Shown here: positions 1-6,499 of the stretch, one piece after another
Layout of the letters: each line of letters opens with the position of its first letter
Position numbering within the stretch: the stretch's first letter is position 1
Program-made: the position numbers and the translations under genes
Assembly: GCA_910577805.1 (NCBI GenBank)
Contig: CAJTOE010000029.1
Location: 1-18,804 of the forward strand
Direction of reading: 5' to 3'
Length of the DNA stretch: 18,804 nucleotides
Source of the DNA: an uncultured Oscillospiraceae bacterium
Lineage (GTDB): Bacteria; Bacillota; Clostridia; Oscillospirales; Oscillospiraceae
Notes under the pieces: generated by a model
Told to the model about the DNA's origin: nothing
Databases searched by the model: none
What the model saw: only the letters and a program-made list of their open reading frames with translations

Positions 1-30
1 AACGCGATATCCGCCATAAAACAGCTTCTT

Positions 31-258
31 TTATGCGATCCTTGCAACATTGCCCTGATAAGGTCTCCGCTTTCTTTCAACATAGCCAGATTTCCTATGT
101 TCTAATTCGGGAGTAATAGTTGCAAATGCGTTTTCGTCTGTGCCAGGTTGTGTATAACGATCAAAAAGTTCTTCGCTTTTTTGCTTCAAATCTTCGCTTT
201 TCCGAAGCATCTGCTCAAGGCTGTTCTCCATTTTTTCGATTTTATCAAAGTCAAGCAT
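31..258 (-). CDS. Small hypothetical protein, mobile-element associated
   Basis: A 75-residue protein that I do not recognise. The first two thirds are charged and helical (heptad-like Leu/Ile/Met spacing around residues 1-35), consistent with a short coiled coil. The C-terminus is basic (RKRRP followed by QGNVARIA). I chose the inner ATG at 256-258 because an AAAGGAG sits 7 nt upstream of it; the open frame runs six codons further, to 276, but those codons contain the ribosome binding site itself. It lies 34 nt downstream of the excisionase-like gene on the same strand and is probably co-transcribed with it. By position it belongs to the integrated element. No function is proposed. Confidence 0.6.
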   Translation of the reverse strand: MLDFDKIEKMENSLEQMLRKSEDLKQKSEELFDRYTQPGTDENAFATITPELEHRKSGYVERKRRPYQGNVARIA

Positions 259-292
259 AATAATTTCTCCTTTCATTTTTTTGTGAAGTCAT

Positions 293-475
293 TTACTCTG
301 CACATCCCAGTTGCTTTAAAAACTGATATTTGTTTATCAAAAAACGGTTGCCTGAATATATCCCCGGAACTTTGCCTTGCTTAATCAGCAAACGAATTGT
401 CCATTCAGACAAAAATCCGGGAGGTAATTGCTTTACCAACTTTCGTGTGGTTACAAACTCCAGTTTTTCATCCAT
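293..475 (-). CDS. Excisionase-like small helix-turn-helix DNA-binding protein
   Basis: A 60-residue protein with the layout of small excisionase/MerR-type HTH proteins: a Lys/Leu-rich first helix (TRKLVKQLP), a recognition segment (SEWTIRLLIKQGKVPGIYSGNRFLI) and a final helix (NKYQFLKQLG). Such proteins bend or bind attachment-site DNA and steer integrases towards excision, or act as small regulators. Here the role is inferred from fold and from the integrase encoded divergently about 640 bp away. An AAGGAG about 10 nt before the ATG supports the start. It could equally be a regulator without excision activity. Confidence 0.7.
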   Translation of the reverse strand: MDEKLEFVTTRKLVKQLPPGFLSEWTIRLLIKQGKVPGIYSGNRFLINKYQFLKQLGCAE

Positions 476-616
476 CAGCTATCTTCTCCTTCCTTTTTAT
501 ATAGTTGGGTTTCGGCTTAAAGTTGCATGTTTCCATACACCTTGCCATTTAGCGGATTTTATAATTTTTACTTTCAATTTTAAATGTAATGTAAATTTCT
601 TTCTCTTCTGGCATTT

Positions 617-645
617 ATTATACACCATCATTGAATATCGCACAA
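617..645 (-). promoter_or_regulatory. Candidate promoter for the excisionase-like gene
   Basis: On the minus strand, TTGTGC (640-645) and TATAAT (617-622) are separated by exactly 17 nt. The -10 is perfect and the -35 is weak. The implied leader before the gene at 475 is long (about 135 nt) and AT-rich, so another start site nearer the gene is possible. Confidence 0.4.
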
Positions 646-798
646 GTGTTTTACACGGAAAAATATCGGAAAAAATTCGGAATTTCAATAAAAATAACAA
701 AAAATCAAACAACAACAACCAGAAAAGTTAAGGATACATAGGCGCGGACGACGCGGAGATGAATATTATTTAGTTCTGAATTTCTACTGCAACATATA

Positions 799-827
799 TT
801 GATTTATAATTTTTTATATAGTATAAT
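799..827 (+). promoter_or_regulatory. Promoter of the winged-helix/integrase operon
   Basis: TTGATT (799-804) and a perfect TATAAT (822-827) have a 17-nt spacer. An AGAGGTG ribosome binding site follows at 835-841, so the predicted transcript starts almost at the ribosome binding site and would have a very short leader. Confidence 0.65.
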
Positions 828-846
828 ATAATTTAGAGGTGAATTT

Positions 847-1116
847 ATGGGGTCAAAATATTTACGAATTTTGCGTCAGATTGTTCTTGATAATCGACTG
901 ACAAATGTAGAAACAAAGATTTTTTTCTACCTGATTGGGGAAAGCCGAACAGCGACCATGCTTGCTGAGGAACTAGGTATTGCCCAACCAACTGCGTCCA
1001 AAGCCGCTGTTAGGCTACAAAAGCTGAGCTTATTAAAAGAGGACCGCACCGAGGGCCGCAATAAATTTCTGACGGCAAATCTTGACAATCTTCTAAAAGC
1101 TGAGAGGGGGTGGTAA
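847..1116 (+). CDS. Winged-helix (MarR-like) DNA-binding protein coupled to integrase
   Basis: An 89-residue protein with a single winged helix-turn-helix. Helix 2/3 is around residues 36-58 (ATMLAEELGIAQPTASKAAV), and a basic wing around 62-76 has the motif EDRTEGRNKF. There is no sensor domain, so it is shorter than a normal MarR (about 140 residues). AGAGGTG lies 5 nt before the ATG. Its stop codon (1114-1116) is one base from the integrase GTG start, so the two are almost certainly one translationally coupled unit. I infer a role in controlling integrase expression or in assembling the recombination complex. Neither role can be proven from sequence. Confidence 0.75.
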   Translation: MGSKYLRILRQIVLDNRLTNVETKIFFYLIGESRTATMLAEELGIAQPTASKAAVRLQKLSLLKEDRTEGRNKFLTANLDNLLKAERGW

Positions 1117-1117
1117 T

Positions 1118-2512
1118 GTGGCAAACCTTCAAGCGCGTCGCAATAAAGATGGAAAGTTAATTTCATATTCTGTGCGTGTCCATCGGGGGCGTGGGCCAGA
1201 TGGGAAGCAGCTCAAACCTTGGACAGCTACCTTTGAAGTGTCTCCCACATGGACAGAAAAGAGCGCAAGAAAAAAGGCCGAGGCTTTCGCCGCGACCTTT
1301 GAGAAGGAATGTAAAGAGGGTGTCACATCAGACAACCGCCAAACATTCCAGAGTTATTGTAATTATGTATTAGAATTGAAAGAATCCAGGGGAGCAAAAC
1401 ACAGTACCATTGTGAGATACCGGGAATTGACTTCCAGAATTTACCCGGCCATTGGTCATATTAAGCTGAAAGACCTTCGGGCCGATCACCTTAATTCTCT
1501 ATACACAGCTCTGGGGAAGGAGGGGAGCGGGACAGGCAGCGCCCACGCCACGGCAAAGGTTGATTTTGTCCCGCTTCTAAAGGAAAAGGCCCTCACAAGA
1601 GCCAGTATAGCCGATTCTACGGGCGTTTCCCTCCGGTCGGTATATGACGCCGTGAAGGGAAAGCCGGTCAGCGTGGAGGCCGCAAAGGCCATTTCTGAGG
1701 CCCTGGGATGCAGCCTGGACAAGACCTTCACAATAGAGAAAAACACCCGTACCTTGTCCGCAAAAACAGTTGTGGAACATCATCGCCTTATTTCCACTGT
1801 GCTAGATCAGGCTGAAAAAGAGGGGCTTGTACCCTTCAACGCAGCCAGCAAGGCCACCCTGCCCAAAGTCCAGAAAAAAGAAGTCAACTACTTCCAGCCT
1901 GAACAAGTAGCCGCTATCCGGACGGCGCTGGAGCAAGAGCCCATCAAATGGAAAACACTGGTTCACCTGTTGCTTATCACTGGAGCCCGCCGTGGGGAAG
2001 TCCTGGGACTGAAATGGGACAAGGTGGACTTTGACGGGAATAAAATCCATATCTGCAATAATGTCCTGTACAGCGCGGACCGTGGGATTTATGAGGATAC
2101 GCCAAAGACTGCTACCTCTGATCGCTATATCTCCTTACCAGCTGAGACTATGCAGCTTTTACGTCAATACAAAGCATGGCAGAGCGGGGAACGGTTACGG
2201 GTTGGAGAGTATTACCAGGACCAGGGCTTTGTGTTTACTCAGGACAACGGAAAGCCAATGCACCCAGACAGCGTAACGGACTGGCTGAGTAAGTTTAGCA
2301 AACGTCACGATCTCCCCCACATCAATCCCCACGCATTTCGCCATACAATGGCCTCTATGCTCTACTTCAACGGGGTGGACAGTGTATCCATATCAAAGCG
2401 CTTGGGTCATGCACAGGTCAGTACAACGGCGAATATATACGCCCATGTTATGGAGGAAGCGGACCAGAGGAACGCTGATATACTCGCCAACGTATTCTTG
2501 AAGCATGGTTGA
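1118..2512 (+). CDS. int: Tyrosine recombinase (integrase) with inserted XRE-like HTH
   Basis: Site-specific recombinase of 464 residues that would integrate and excise the element through a covalent 3'-phosphotyrosine. The start is GTG with a GAGGGGG run upstream. The N-terminal arm-binding-like region is residues 1-65. The SAM-like core-binding region starts near residue 75 (FQSYCNYVLELKES) and resumes near 213. The catalytic domain has Arg291 in TGARRGE, Lys330 in TPKTATSDR, His405 and Arg408 in HAFRH, His431 in LGH and nucleophile Tyr441 in NIYAHV, so the complete set is present and the enzyme should be active. The odd part is residues about 150-206, which read as a lambda-repressor/XRE-type helix-turn-helix (LTRASIADSTGVSLRSVYDA, then AAKAISEALGCSLDKTF) inserted in the core-binding domain. 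The gene ends about 110 nt from the tRNA-fMet 3' end, the usual position of an integrase beside its attachment site. Confidence 0.95.
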   Translation: MANLQARRNKDGKLISYSVRVHRGRGPDGKQLKPWTATFEVSPTWTEKSARKKAEAFAATFEKECKEGVTSDNRQTFQSYCNYVLELKESRGAKHSTIVRYRELTSRIYPAIGHIKLKDLRADHLNSLYTALGKEGSGTGSAHATAKVDFVPLLKEKALTRASIADSTGVSLRSVYDAVKGKPVSVEAAKAISEALGCSLDKTFTIEKNTRTLSAKTVVEHHRLISTVLDQAEKEGLVPFNAASKATLPKVQKKEVNYFQPEQVAAIRTALEQEPIKWKTLVHLLLITGARRGEVLGLKWDKVDFDGNKIHICNNVLYSADRGIYEDTPKTATSDRYISLPAETMQLLRQYKAWQSGERLRVGEYYQDQGFVFTQDNGKPMHPDSVTDWLSKFSKRHDLPHINPHAFRHTMASMLYFNGVDSVSISKRLGHAQVSTTANIYAHVMEEADQRNADILANVFLKHG

Positions 2513-2553
2513 ATTTTTAGGGCAAGTTGAATTAAAGTTGAATTATTTGAATT
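2509..2553. repeat. Four TTGAATT direct repeats, candidate integrase arm sites
   Basis: TTGAATT occurs at 2509-2515, 2527-2533, 2538-2544 and 2547-2553; the first three copies are preceded by G. The first overlaps the end of int. Short direct repeats beside int at an element end are typical of arm-type binding sites for the integrase N-terminal domain. That reading is inference. Confidence 0.5.
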
Positions 2554-2577
2554 GGGCAAAAATGTAAGTTTGCCGAA
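2552..2577. repeat. Inverted repeat after int
   Basis: TTGGGCAAA (2552-2560) and TTTGCCGAA (2569-2577) are inverted with one mismatch and an 8-nt loop. It could be an integrase core-type site, or a weak hairpin at the end of the int transcript. It has no T-tract of its own. Confidence 0.45.
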
Positions 2578-2584
2578 AAATAAT

Positions 2585-2621
2585 AAAAACAGCCGCTTTC
2601 TTGTTGAAAACGGCTGTTTTT
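2585..2621. terminator. Bidirectional intrinsic terminator between int and the tRNA operon
   Basis: AAAAACAGCCG (2585-2595) pairs with CGGCTGTTTTT (2611-2621). The stem extends inside the loop through TTTC/GAAA after one mismatch. A-runs on the left and T-runs on the right make it work in both directions, ending int on plus and the tRNA operon on minus. It starts one base beyond the encoded CCA of tRNA-fMet. Confidence 0.85.
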
Positions 2622-2622
2622 C

Positions 2623-2698
<76 letters not shown>

Positions 2699-2701
2699 AT
2701 A

Positions 2702-2788
2702 TGGTGCCGGAGACCGGGATCGAACCGGCACGGGATCACTCCCACGGGATTTTAAGTCCCGGGCGTCTGCCAATTCCGCCACTCCGGC
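2702..2788 (-). tRNA. tRNA-Leu, anticodon TAA
   Basis: An 87-nt class II tRNA with encoded CCA. Acceptor arms GCCGGAG and CTCCGGC pair fully and the discriminator is A, as expected for Leu. The anticodon loop is CTTAAAA. The long variable arm (TGGGAGTGATCCCG region) and a TTCGATC T-loop are present. Only 3 nt separate it from tRNA-fMet, so both come from one precursor. Confidence 0.97.
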
Positions 2789-2825
2789 TGATTATAGGTG
2801 GCTTCCGGTCTGTACTGACTTTGTT

Positions 2826-2854
2826 ATCTTACCACAAACTTACTCTCTTGTCAA
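2826..2854 (-). promoter_or_regulatory. Strong promoter of the tRNA-Leu/tRNA-fMet operon
   Basis: On the minus strand a consensus TTGACA (2849-2854) and TAAGAT (2826-2831) are spaced by 17 nt. The predicted start lies about 30 nt before mature tRNA-Leu. This near-consensus promoter is as expected for stable RNA. Confidence 0.85.
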
Positions 2855-2899
2855 CATATAAAATGAGATACAGCGAAAAATTCTTTGCGTTATAAGAAC

Positions 2900-2928
2900 G
2901 CCCCCAGATTTCACAGAAATCTGGGGGC
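2900..2928 (-). terminator. Intrinsic terminator of lepA
   Basis: A perfect 13-bp stem, GCCCCCAGATTTC / GAAATCTGGGGGC, with a 3-nt loop sits 6 nt after the lepA stop codon. The following T-tract on the minus strand is weak (TTCTTATAA), but the stem is strong. Confidence 0.8.
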
Positions 2929-2934
2929 ATTTTC

Positions 2935-4743
2935 TCACTCCTCGTCCAGCTTCAAAACCGCCATAAACGCCTCGCTGGGCAGCTGGACCGTACCCAAGGT
3001 GCGCATCTTCTTCTTCCCTTCCTTCTGCTTCTCCAGCAGCTTCTTTTTGCGGGTGATATCGCCGCCGTAGCACTTGGCCAGCACGTCCTTCCGCATAGCC
3101 TTTACGGTCTCACGGGCGATTATTTTCCCGCCGATTGCCGCCTGCACCGGCACCTCAAAGAGCTGACGGGGGATGTTCTCCTTCAGCTTTTCGCAAATCC
3201 GCCTGGCACGTCCGTAGGCCTTCTCCCGGTGGGCGATGAAGGACAGCGCGTCCACCTGGTCCCCGTTGAGCAGTAAATCTACTTTAACCAATTCGCTGGG
3301 CTGGTAGGACTCCAGCTCGTAGTCCAGACTGGCATAGCCCTTGGTCCGGGCCTTCAGCGCGTCGAAGAAATCATAAATAATTTCCCCGATGGGCATCGAA
3401 TAATGCAGCTCCACCAGGTTGGTGTCCAAATACTGCATGTCCCTAAAAACTCCCCGCCGTTCCTGGCACATGGGCATGATATTACCCACATAGTCCGGCG
3501 GCGCAATGATCGACACCTTGGCGTAAGGCTCACGGGCCTCCATGATTGCGCCGGGGTCCGGGTAGTTGTGGGGGTTGTCCACCCGGACCACACTACCGTC
3601 TGTCTTTGTGACTTCATAAATTACAGAGGGTAGTGTAGTCACCAGGTCCAAATCAAATTCCCGCTCCAGACGCTCCTGGATAATTTCCATATGGAGCATC
3701 CCCAAAAAGCCGCACCGGAACCCGAAGCCCAGTGCAATCGACGACTCCGGCTCGAAGGACAGGGAGGCGTCATTGAGCCGCAGCTTTTCCAGCGCGTCCC
3801 GCAGGTCGGGGTACTTGGAGCCGTCCTCGGTATAGATACCGCAGTAGACCATGGCCTGGGCGGGCCGGTAGCCGGGCAGGGCCTCCGCCGCCGCGACCTC
3901 TGTTCCAGTGATGGTGTCGCCCACCCGCGTGTCCTGGACATTCTTGATTGACGCGGTGAACCAGCCCACTTCCCCGGCGGTAAGCTCTGGGCAGGACTCC
4001 ATCCCCAGAGGCTTCAGGTAGCCGCAGTCCAGCACCTGGTACTGTGCCCCGGAGGCCATCATTTTTACCCCCATGCCCTTTTTCAGCGTCCCTTCCATCA
4101 CGCGGAAGTAGACAATGACCCCCAGATAAGGGTCGTACTGGCTGTCGAAAATCAGGGCCTTCAGGGGGGCGCTGCTGTCGCCGGTGGGGGCGGGGACATT
4201 TTGCACGATGGCCTCCAGCACAGCGGGGATGTTCACCCCCTGCTTCGCGGAAATTTCCGGCGCGTCCAAGGCGGGCAGCGCCAGAACGTTTTCAATCTCT
4301 TCTTTGACACGCTGAGGGTCGGCGGCGGGAAGGTCGATCTTATTGAGTACCGGGAGTATCTCCAAATCGTGTTCCATCGCCAGGTAGGTATTGGCCAGGG
4401 TCTGGGCCTCGATGCCCTGGGACGCATCCACAATCAGCACCGCTCCCTCGCAGGCGGCCAGAGAACGGGAAACCTCATAGTTGAAGTCCACGTGACCGGG
4501 GGTGTCGATCAAATTCAGGGCGTAGCGCTCCCCGTCGGGGGCGGTGTAGTCCAGCCGGACCGCGCGGGCTTTGATGGTGATGCCCCGCTCCCGCTCCAAA
4601 TCCATATTGTCCAGAAGCTGGCTCTCCATCTGGCGCTGCTCCACCGCCCCGCACAGCTCAATGAGCCGGTCGGACAGGGTGGATTTGCCGTGGTCGATGT
4701 GGGCAATGATGCTGAAATTTCGGATTTTACTTTGATCGGTCAT
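2935..4743 (-). CDS. lepA: Elongation factor 4 (LepA) GTPase
   Basis: Ribosome-associated translational GTPase of 602 residues, the usual family length. It binds elongating or assembling ribosomes and has been linked to back-translocation, initiation and 30S biogenesis. The G motifs are intact: P-loop AHIDHGKST (14-22), switch I RERGITIKA (51-59), DTPGH (80-84) and NKID (134-137). The LepA-specific C-terminal part is present, with the basic stretch DVLAKCYGGDITRKKKLLEK and the ending KMRTLGTVQLPSEAF. An AGAGG 8 nt before the ATG supports the start. It is the last gene of a likely XRE regulator-unknown protein-lepA unit. I see no separate promoter or terminator in the 49-nt gap upstream. A terminator follows immediately. 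Confidence 0.97.
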   Translation of the reverse strand: MTDQSKIRNFSIIAHIDHGKSTLSDRLIELCGAVEQRQMESQLLDNMDLERERGITIKARAVRLDYTAPDGERYALNLIDTPGHVDFNYEVSRSLAACEGAVLIVDASQGIEAQTLANTYLAMEHDLEILPVLNKIDLPAADPQRVKEEIENVLALPALDAPEISAKQGVNIPAVLEAIVQNVPAPTGDSSAPLKALIFDSQYDPYLGVIVYFRVMEGTLKKGMGVKMMASGAQYQVLDCGYLKPLGMESCPELTAGEVGWFTASIKNVQDTRVGDTITGTEVAAAEALPGYRPAQAMVYCGIYTEDGSKYPDLRDALEKLRLNDASLSFEPESSIALGFGFRCGFLGMLHMEIIQERLEREFDLDLVTTLPSVIYEVTKTDGSVVRVDNPHNYPDPGAIMEAREPYAKVSIIAPPDYVGNIMPMCQERRGVFRDMQYLDTNLVELHYSMPIGEIIYDFFDALKARTKGYASLDYELESYQPSELVKVDLLLNGDQVDALSFIAHREKAYGRARRICEKLKENIPRQLFEVPVQAAIGGKIIARETVKAMRKDVLAKCYGGDITRKKKLLEKQKEGKKKMRTLGTVQLPSEAFMAVLKLDEE

Positions 4744-4792
4744 AGATAAAACCTCTTTTTTCTAAGAAGATGGGGGAAAACGCAAACAAGCC

Positions 4793-5539
4793 TCAACGCA
4801 TAGCGCTGATTTTGGCGCTCTCCTCCGGGGAAAACAGATATTCGTCTTGATACCTGGCCCGCAGCTCTGGCAGGGGCGTGCCCTCCAGGGCGGTGCGCAT
4901 GTCCTGCTGGAGCAGGGCAATGACCCGGCAGAAGGTAGGAGTGCTGTAGATCTCGCCGTCCCGGCGGTCCAGCTCAGAGGGCCGGTAGCCCCCGGTCGGA
5001 TTGCTGTAAACGGATTCAAAAAAGTCGATCATGGTGTCGATGTCGCCGTAGATCACTTCCTCTACCGACTGCCAGTAGAGAGAATGCACATCTTTTGTTG
5101 CGGCTCCCTCCATCAGTCCGGCCAGGTTGGAAAGAAAAACATCATAGGAGTGCGACTCCCACCGGTCAAAATGCCGCTCATAAAATTTCTCACTCTCCGG
5201 GTCCTCGTTCAGCTCGCTGTCGTCCCCGGTCATGATCTCCAGAGCGGAGGCGGAAAAGCTCTTTTGGAACCGGGAAAATTCCTCAATCCCGCAGTTCCCC
5301 TCCAGAAAATCCCACAGAATATCGATGGCGATCCCCAGAATCTCCGGGGCAGGTTCCTCCGGGGCCATGTGCTGGTAGGAGTTCCACCAGCGGGTAAAAA
5401 TCAGCGTCTGGGCCAGGAGCTGGACCTCAAAGGGCTGACCGGCGAAGCTGGTTTCTGCCAGATCGCTCAATTCATAGACAAATTTCTTTTTATACTCCAC
5501 GACCAAAGACGGATAATCCACGTCATAAATGGGCTTCAT
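4793..5539 (-). CDS. Acidic hypothetical protein upstream of lepA
   Basis: A soluble, acidic 248-residue protein with no signal peptide or membrane segment. I do not recognise it with confidence. The N-terminal part (residues 36-82, with WWNSYQHM and ILGIAIDILWDFLEG) loosely recalls DUF416/YjaG-like helical proteins, but that is an impression only. Aromatic and acidic residues are abundant (RHFDRWESHSYDVFLSNLAG, residues 122-141). The start is preceded by three tandem Shine-Dalgarno copies; the nearest AAAGGAG lies about 11 nt before the ATG. It follows the XRE regulator by 39 nt and precedes lepA by 49 nt. Such a regulator-partner pairing could be an immunity or toxin-antitoxin-like arrangement, but nothing in the sequence shows that. 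Confidence 0.8.
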   Translation of the reverse strand: MKPIYDVDYPSLVVEYKKKFVYELSDLAETSFAGQPFEVQLLAQTLIFTRWWNSYQHMAPEEPAPEILGIAIDILWDFLEGNCGIEEFSRFQKSFSASALEIMTGDDSELNEDPESEKFYERHFDRWESHSYDVFLSNLAGLMEGAATKDVHSLYWQSVEEVIYGDIDTMIDFFESVYSNPTGGYRPSELDRRDGEIYSTPTFCRVIALLQQDMRTALEGTPLPELRARYQDEYLFSPEESAKISAMR

Positions 5540-5544
5540 AGTCT

Positions 5545-5595
5545 CTATTTCTCCTTTCGGCCTATTTCTCCTTTCGGCCTATTTCTCCTTTCGGC
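5545..5595 (-). repeat. Triplicated 17-bp unit carrying the Shine-Dalgarno
   Basis: Three perfect head-to-tail copies of CTATTTCTCCTTTCGGC (plus strand) lie at 5545-5561, 5562-5578 and 5579-5595. On the coding (minus) strand each unit reads GCCGAAAGGAGAAATAG, so each carries AAAGGAG and a TAG. The first transcribed copy (5579-5595) encodes the last residues and stop codon of the XRE gene. The other two are untranslated and lead to the next start codon. Confidence 0.97.
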
Positions 5596-6277
5596 TGTCA
5601 TAGATGCGGTTGACCCGCTCCCCGGTGGTGTGAATCACCTGGTACAGCGACTGGTACAGCACCGGGTAATTTTGGGTCAGGGCCTCGTGGCTCATCTCCG
5701 GCAGAGGTCCCTTCTCCTTCATATGCACAGCCAGCGCGTCGGCCAGCTCCGCCTGACTGCACTTCATGTCCGCGTCGGCCAGCCCCGTCTGGAACTGCCG
5801 GGGGGGCATGGAAAAGAAATCCGGGTTGTTGGCGGGGTTGATCTGATAAAACTGGCGGTAGACCTGGTACAGGGCGGTGGACAGATAGTCGGACGCGGCC
5901 CGGATGGCACCCCGGCTGCCGCTCTTGCCCAGCAAGTCAAAGAGCAGCGCGACGGAATTGACCAGCAGCTTTTTGGACAGCATCGCCAGCACCGACCCTT
6001 TCAGGGAGTTGTCCTTTTCGCTGCTGATGTCGTAAAGCTCCTCCGGCTCGATGATGGTGGTACCGTCCCGGCTGAGGGTGCGGCCCAGCAGAAAGTCTGC
6101 GGACACACCGTAGTAGTCGCAGGCTCTCCCCACAAAGGCCAGGCCCGGTTCCCGGATACCGTTTTCGTAGTGACTGAGCAAGGCCTGGGAAATGCCCAGT
6201 GCGGACGCCGCCTTGCGCTGGCTGACTCCCTTCTCCTGCCGCAGCAGGGACAGGGTCCTGGAAAATTCAGGGCTCAA
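5579..6277 (-). CDS. XRE-family transcriptional regulator with C-terminal helical domain
   Basis: A 232-residue DNA-binding protein. Residues 5-67 form a classic lambda-repressor-type HTH (SQRKAASALGISQALLSHYE, then PGLAFVGRACDYYGVSADFL and LLGRT). The remaining 165 residues are mostly helical and unrecognised, and may dimerise or sense a ligand. The start is inferred to be TTG (6275-6277), because AGAGGAG lies 8 nt upstream and the HTH begins just after. The open frame runs far upstream antisense to pta, but that extension has no initiation signal and is rejected. The last codons overlap the first copy of the 17-bp repeat. The gene is divergent from pta and lies upstream of the unknown gene and lepA, so it may control any of the three. 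Confidence 0.88.
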   Translation of the reverse strand: MSPEFSRTLSLLRQEKGVSQRKAASALGISQALLSHYENGIREPGLAFVGRACDYYGVSADFLLGRTLSRDGTTIIEPEELYDISSEKDNSLKGSVLAMLSKKLLVNSVALLFDLLGKSGSRGAIRAASDYLSTALYQVYRQFYQINPANNPDFFSMPPRQFQTGLADADMKCSQAELADALAVHMKEKGPLPEMSHEALTQNYPVLYQSLYQVIHTTGERVNRIYDSRKEK

Positions 6278-6318
6278 TTTCTTCTCTCCTCTCAGACGCT
6301 GCAAAATACGTCTGGTAT

Positions 6319-6347
6319 AGTATAAACGATGCAATACCGCTCGTAAA
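6319..6347 (-). promoter_or_regulatory. Promoter of the XRE gene, flanked by a GGTAT/ATACC inverted repeat
   Basis: On the minus strand, TTTACG (6342-6347) and TATACT (6319-6324) are spaced 17 nt apart. GGTAT at 6314-6318 and ATACC at 6334-6338 form an inverted repeat around the -10, a plausible autoregulatory operator. The operator reading is inference. Confidence 0.6.
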
Positions 6348-6431
6348 GAGTAAATTTCCGATTTCCCCAAAAAATTCTCTGGTATTTTTTCGGCGGCACT
6401 GGGAAAACTACCAAAAAATTTCTCGTACCTC

Positions 6432-6460
6432 TTGCAATTTTCGGCGGAAAATGTTACCAT
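6432..6460 (+). promoter_or_regulatory. Promoter candidate of pta
   Basis: TTGCAA (6432-6437) and TACCAT (6455-6460) have a 17-nt spacer. The spacer itself contains the perfect inverted repeat TTTTC/GAAAA (6438-6451), which could be a regulator site. The predicted start is about 33 nt before the pta ATG. Confidence 0.5.
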
Positions 6461-6499
6461 TACAAATGCGAATACTTCATGGAAGGGAAGGATGCAGCC

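Larger units (their letters stand above)
476..846. other. Divergent AT-rich intergenic region of the mobile element
   Basis: About 370 nt without a convincing gene separate the excisionase-like gene (minus) from the winged-helix/integrase pair (plus). It is strongly AT-rich and holds the two promoter candidates annotated separately. A 73-codon frame on the minus strand (497-718) has no ribosome binding site and a low-complexity AT-driven translation. Promoters and possibly operators for both directions should lie here. Confidence 0.6.

Noticed and set aside
497..718. 73-codon minus-strand frame in the element's intergenic region
   Set aside because: No ribosome binding site; Phe/Leu/Lys-rich translation expected from AT-rich non-coding DNA, and it overlaps promoter signals.
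2552..2577. Independent terminator of int
   Set aside because: No T-run follows on the plus strand and a much better terminator lies directly downstream, so it is kept as an inverted repeat only.
4847..6325. 492-codon open frame on the plus strand
   Set aside because: Shadow of the XRE and 248-residue genes on the other strand: composition is Gln/Gly/Leu-biased, there is no domain and no ribosome binding site.
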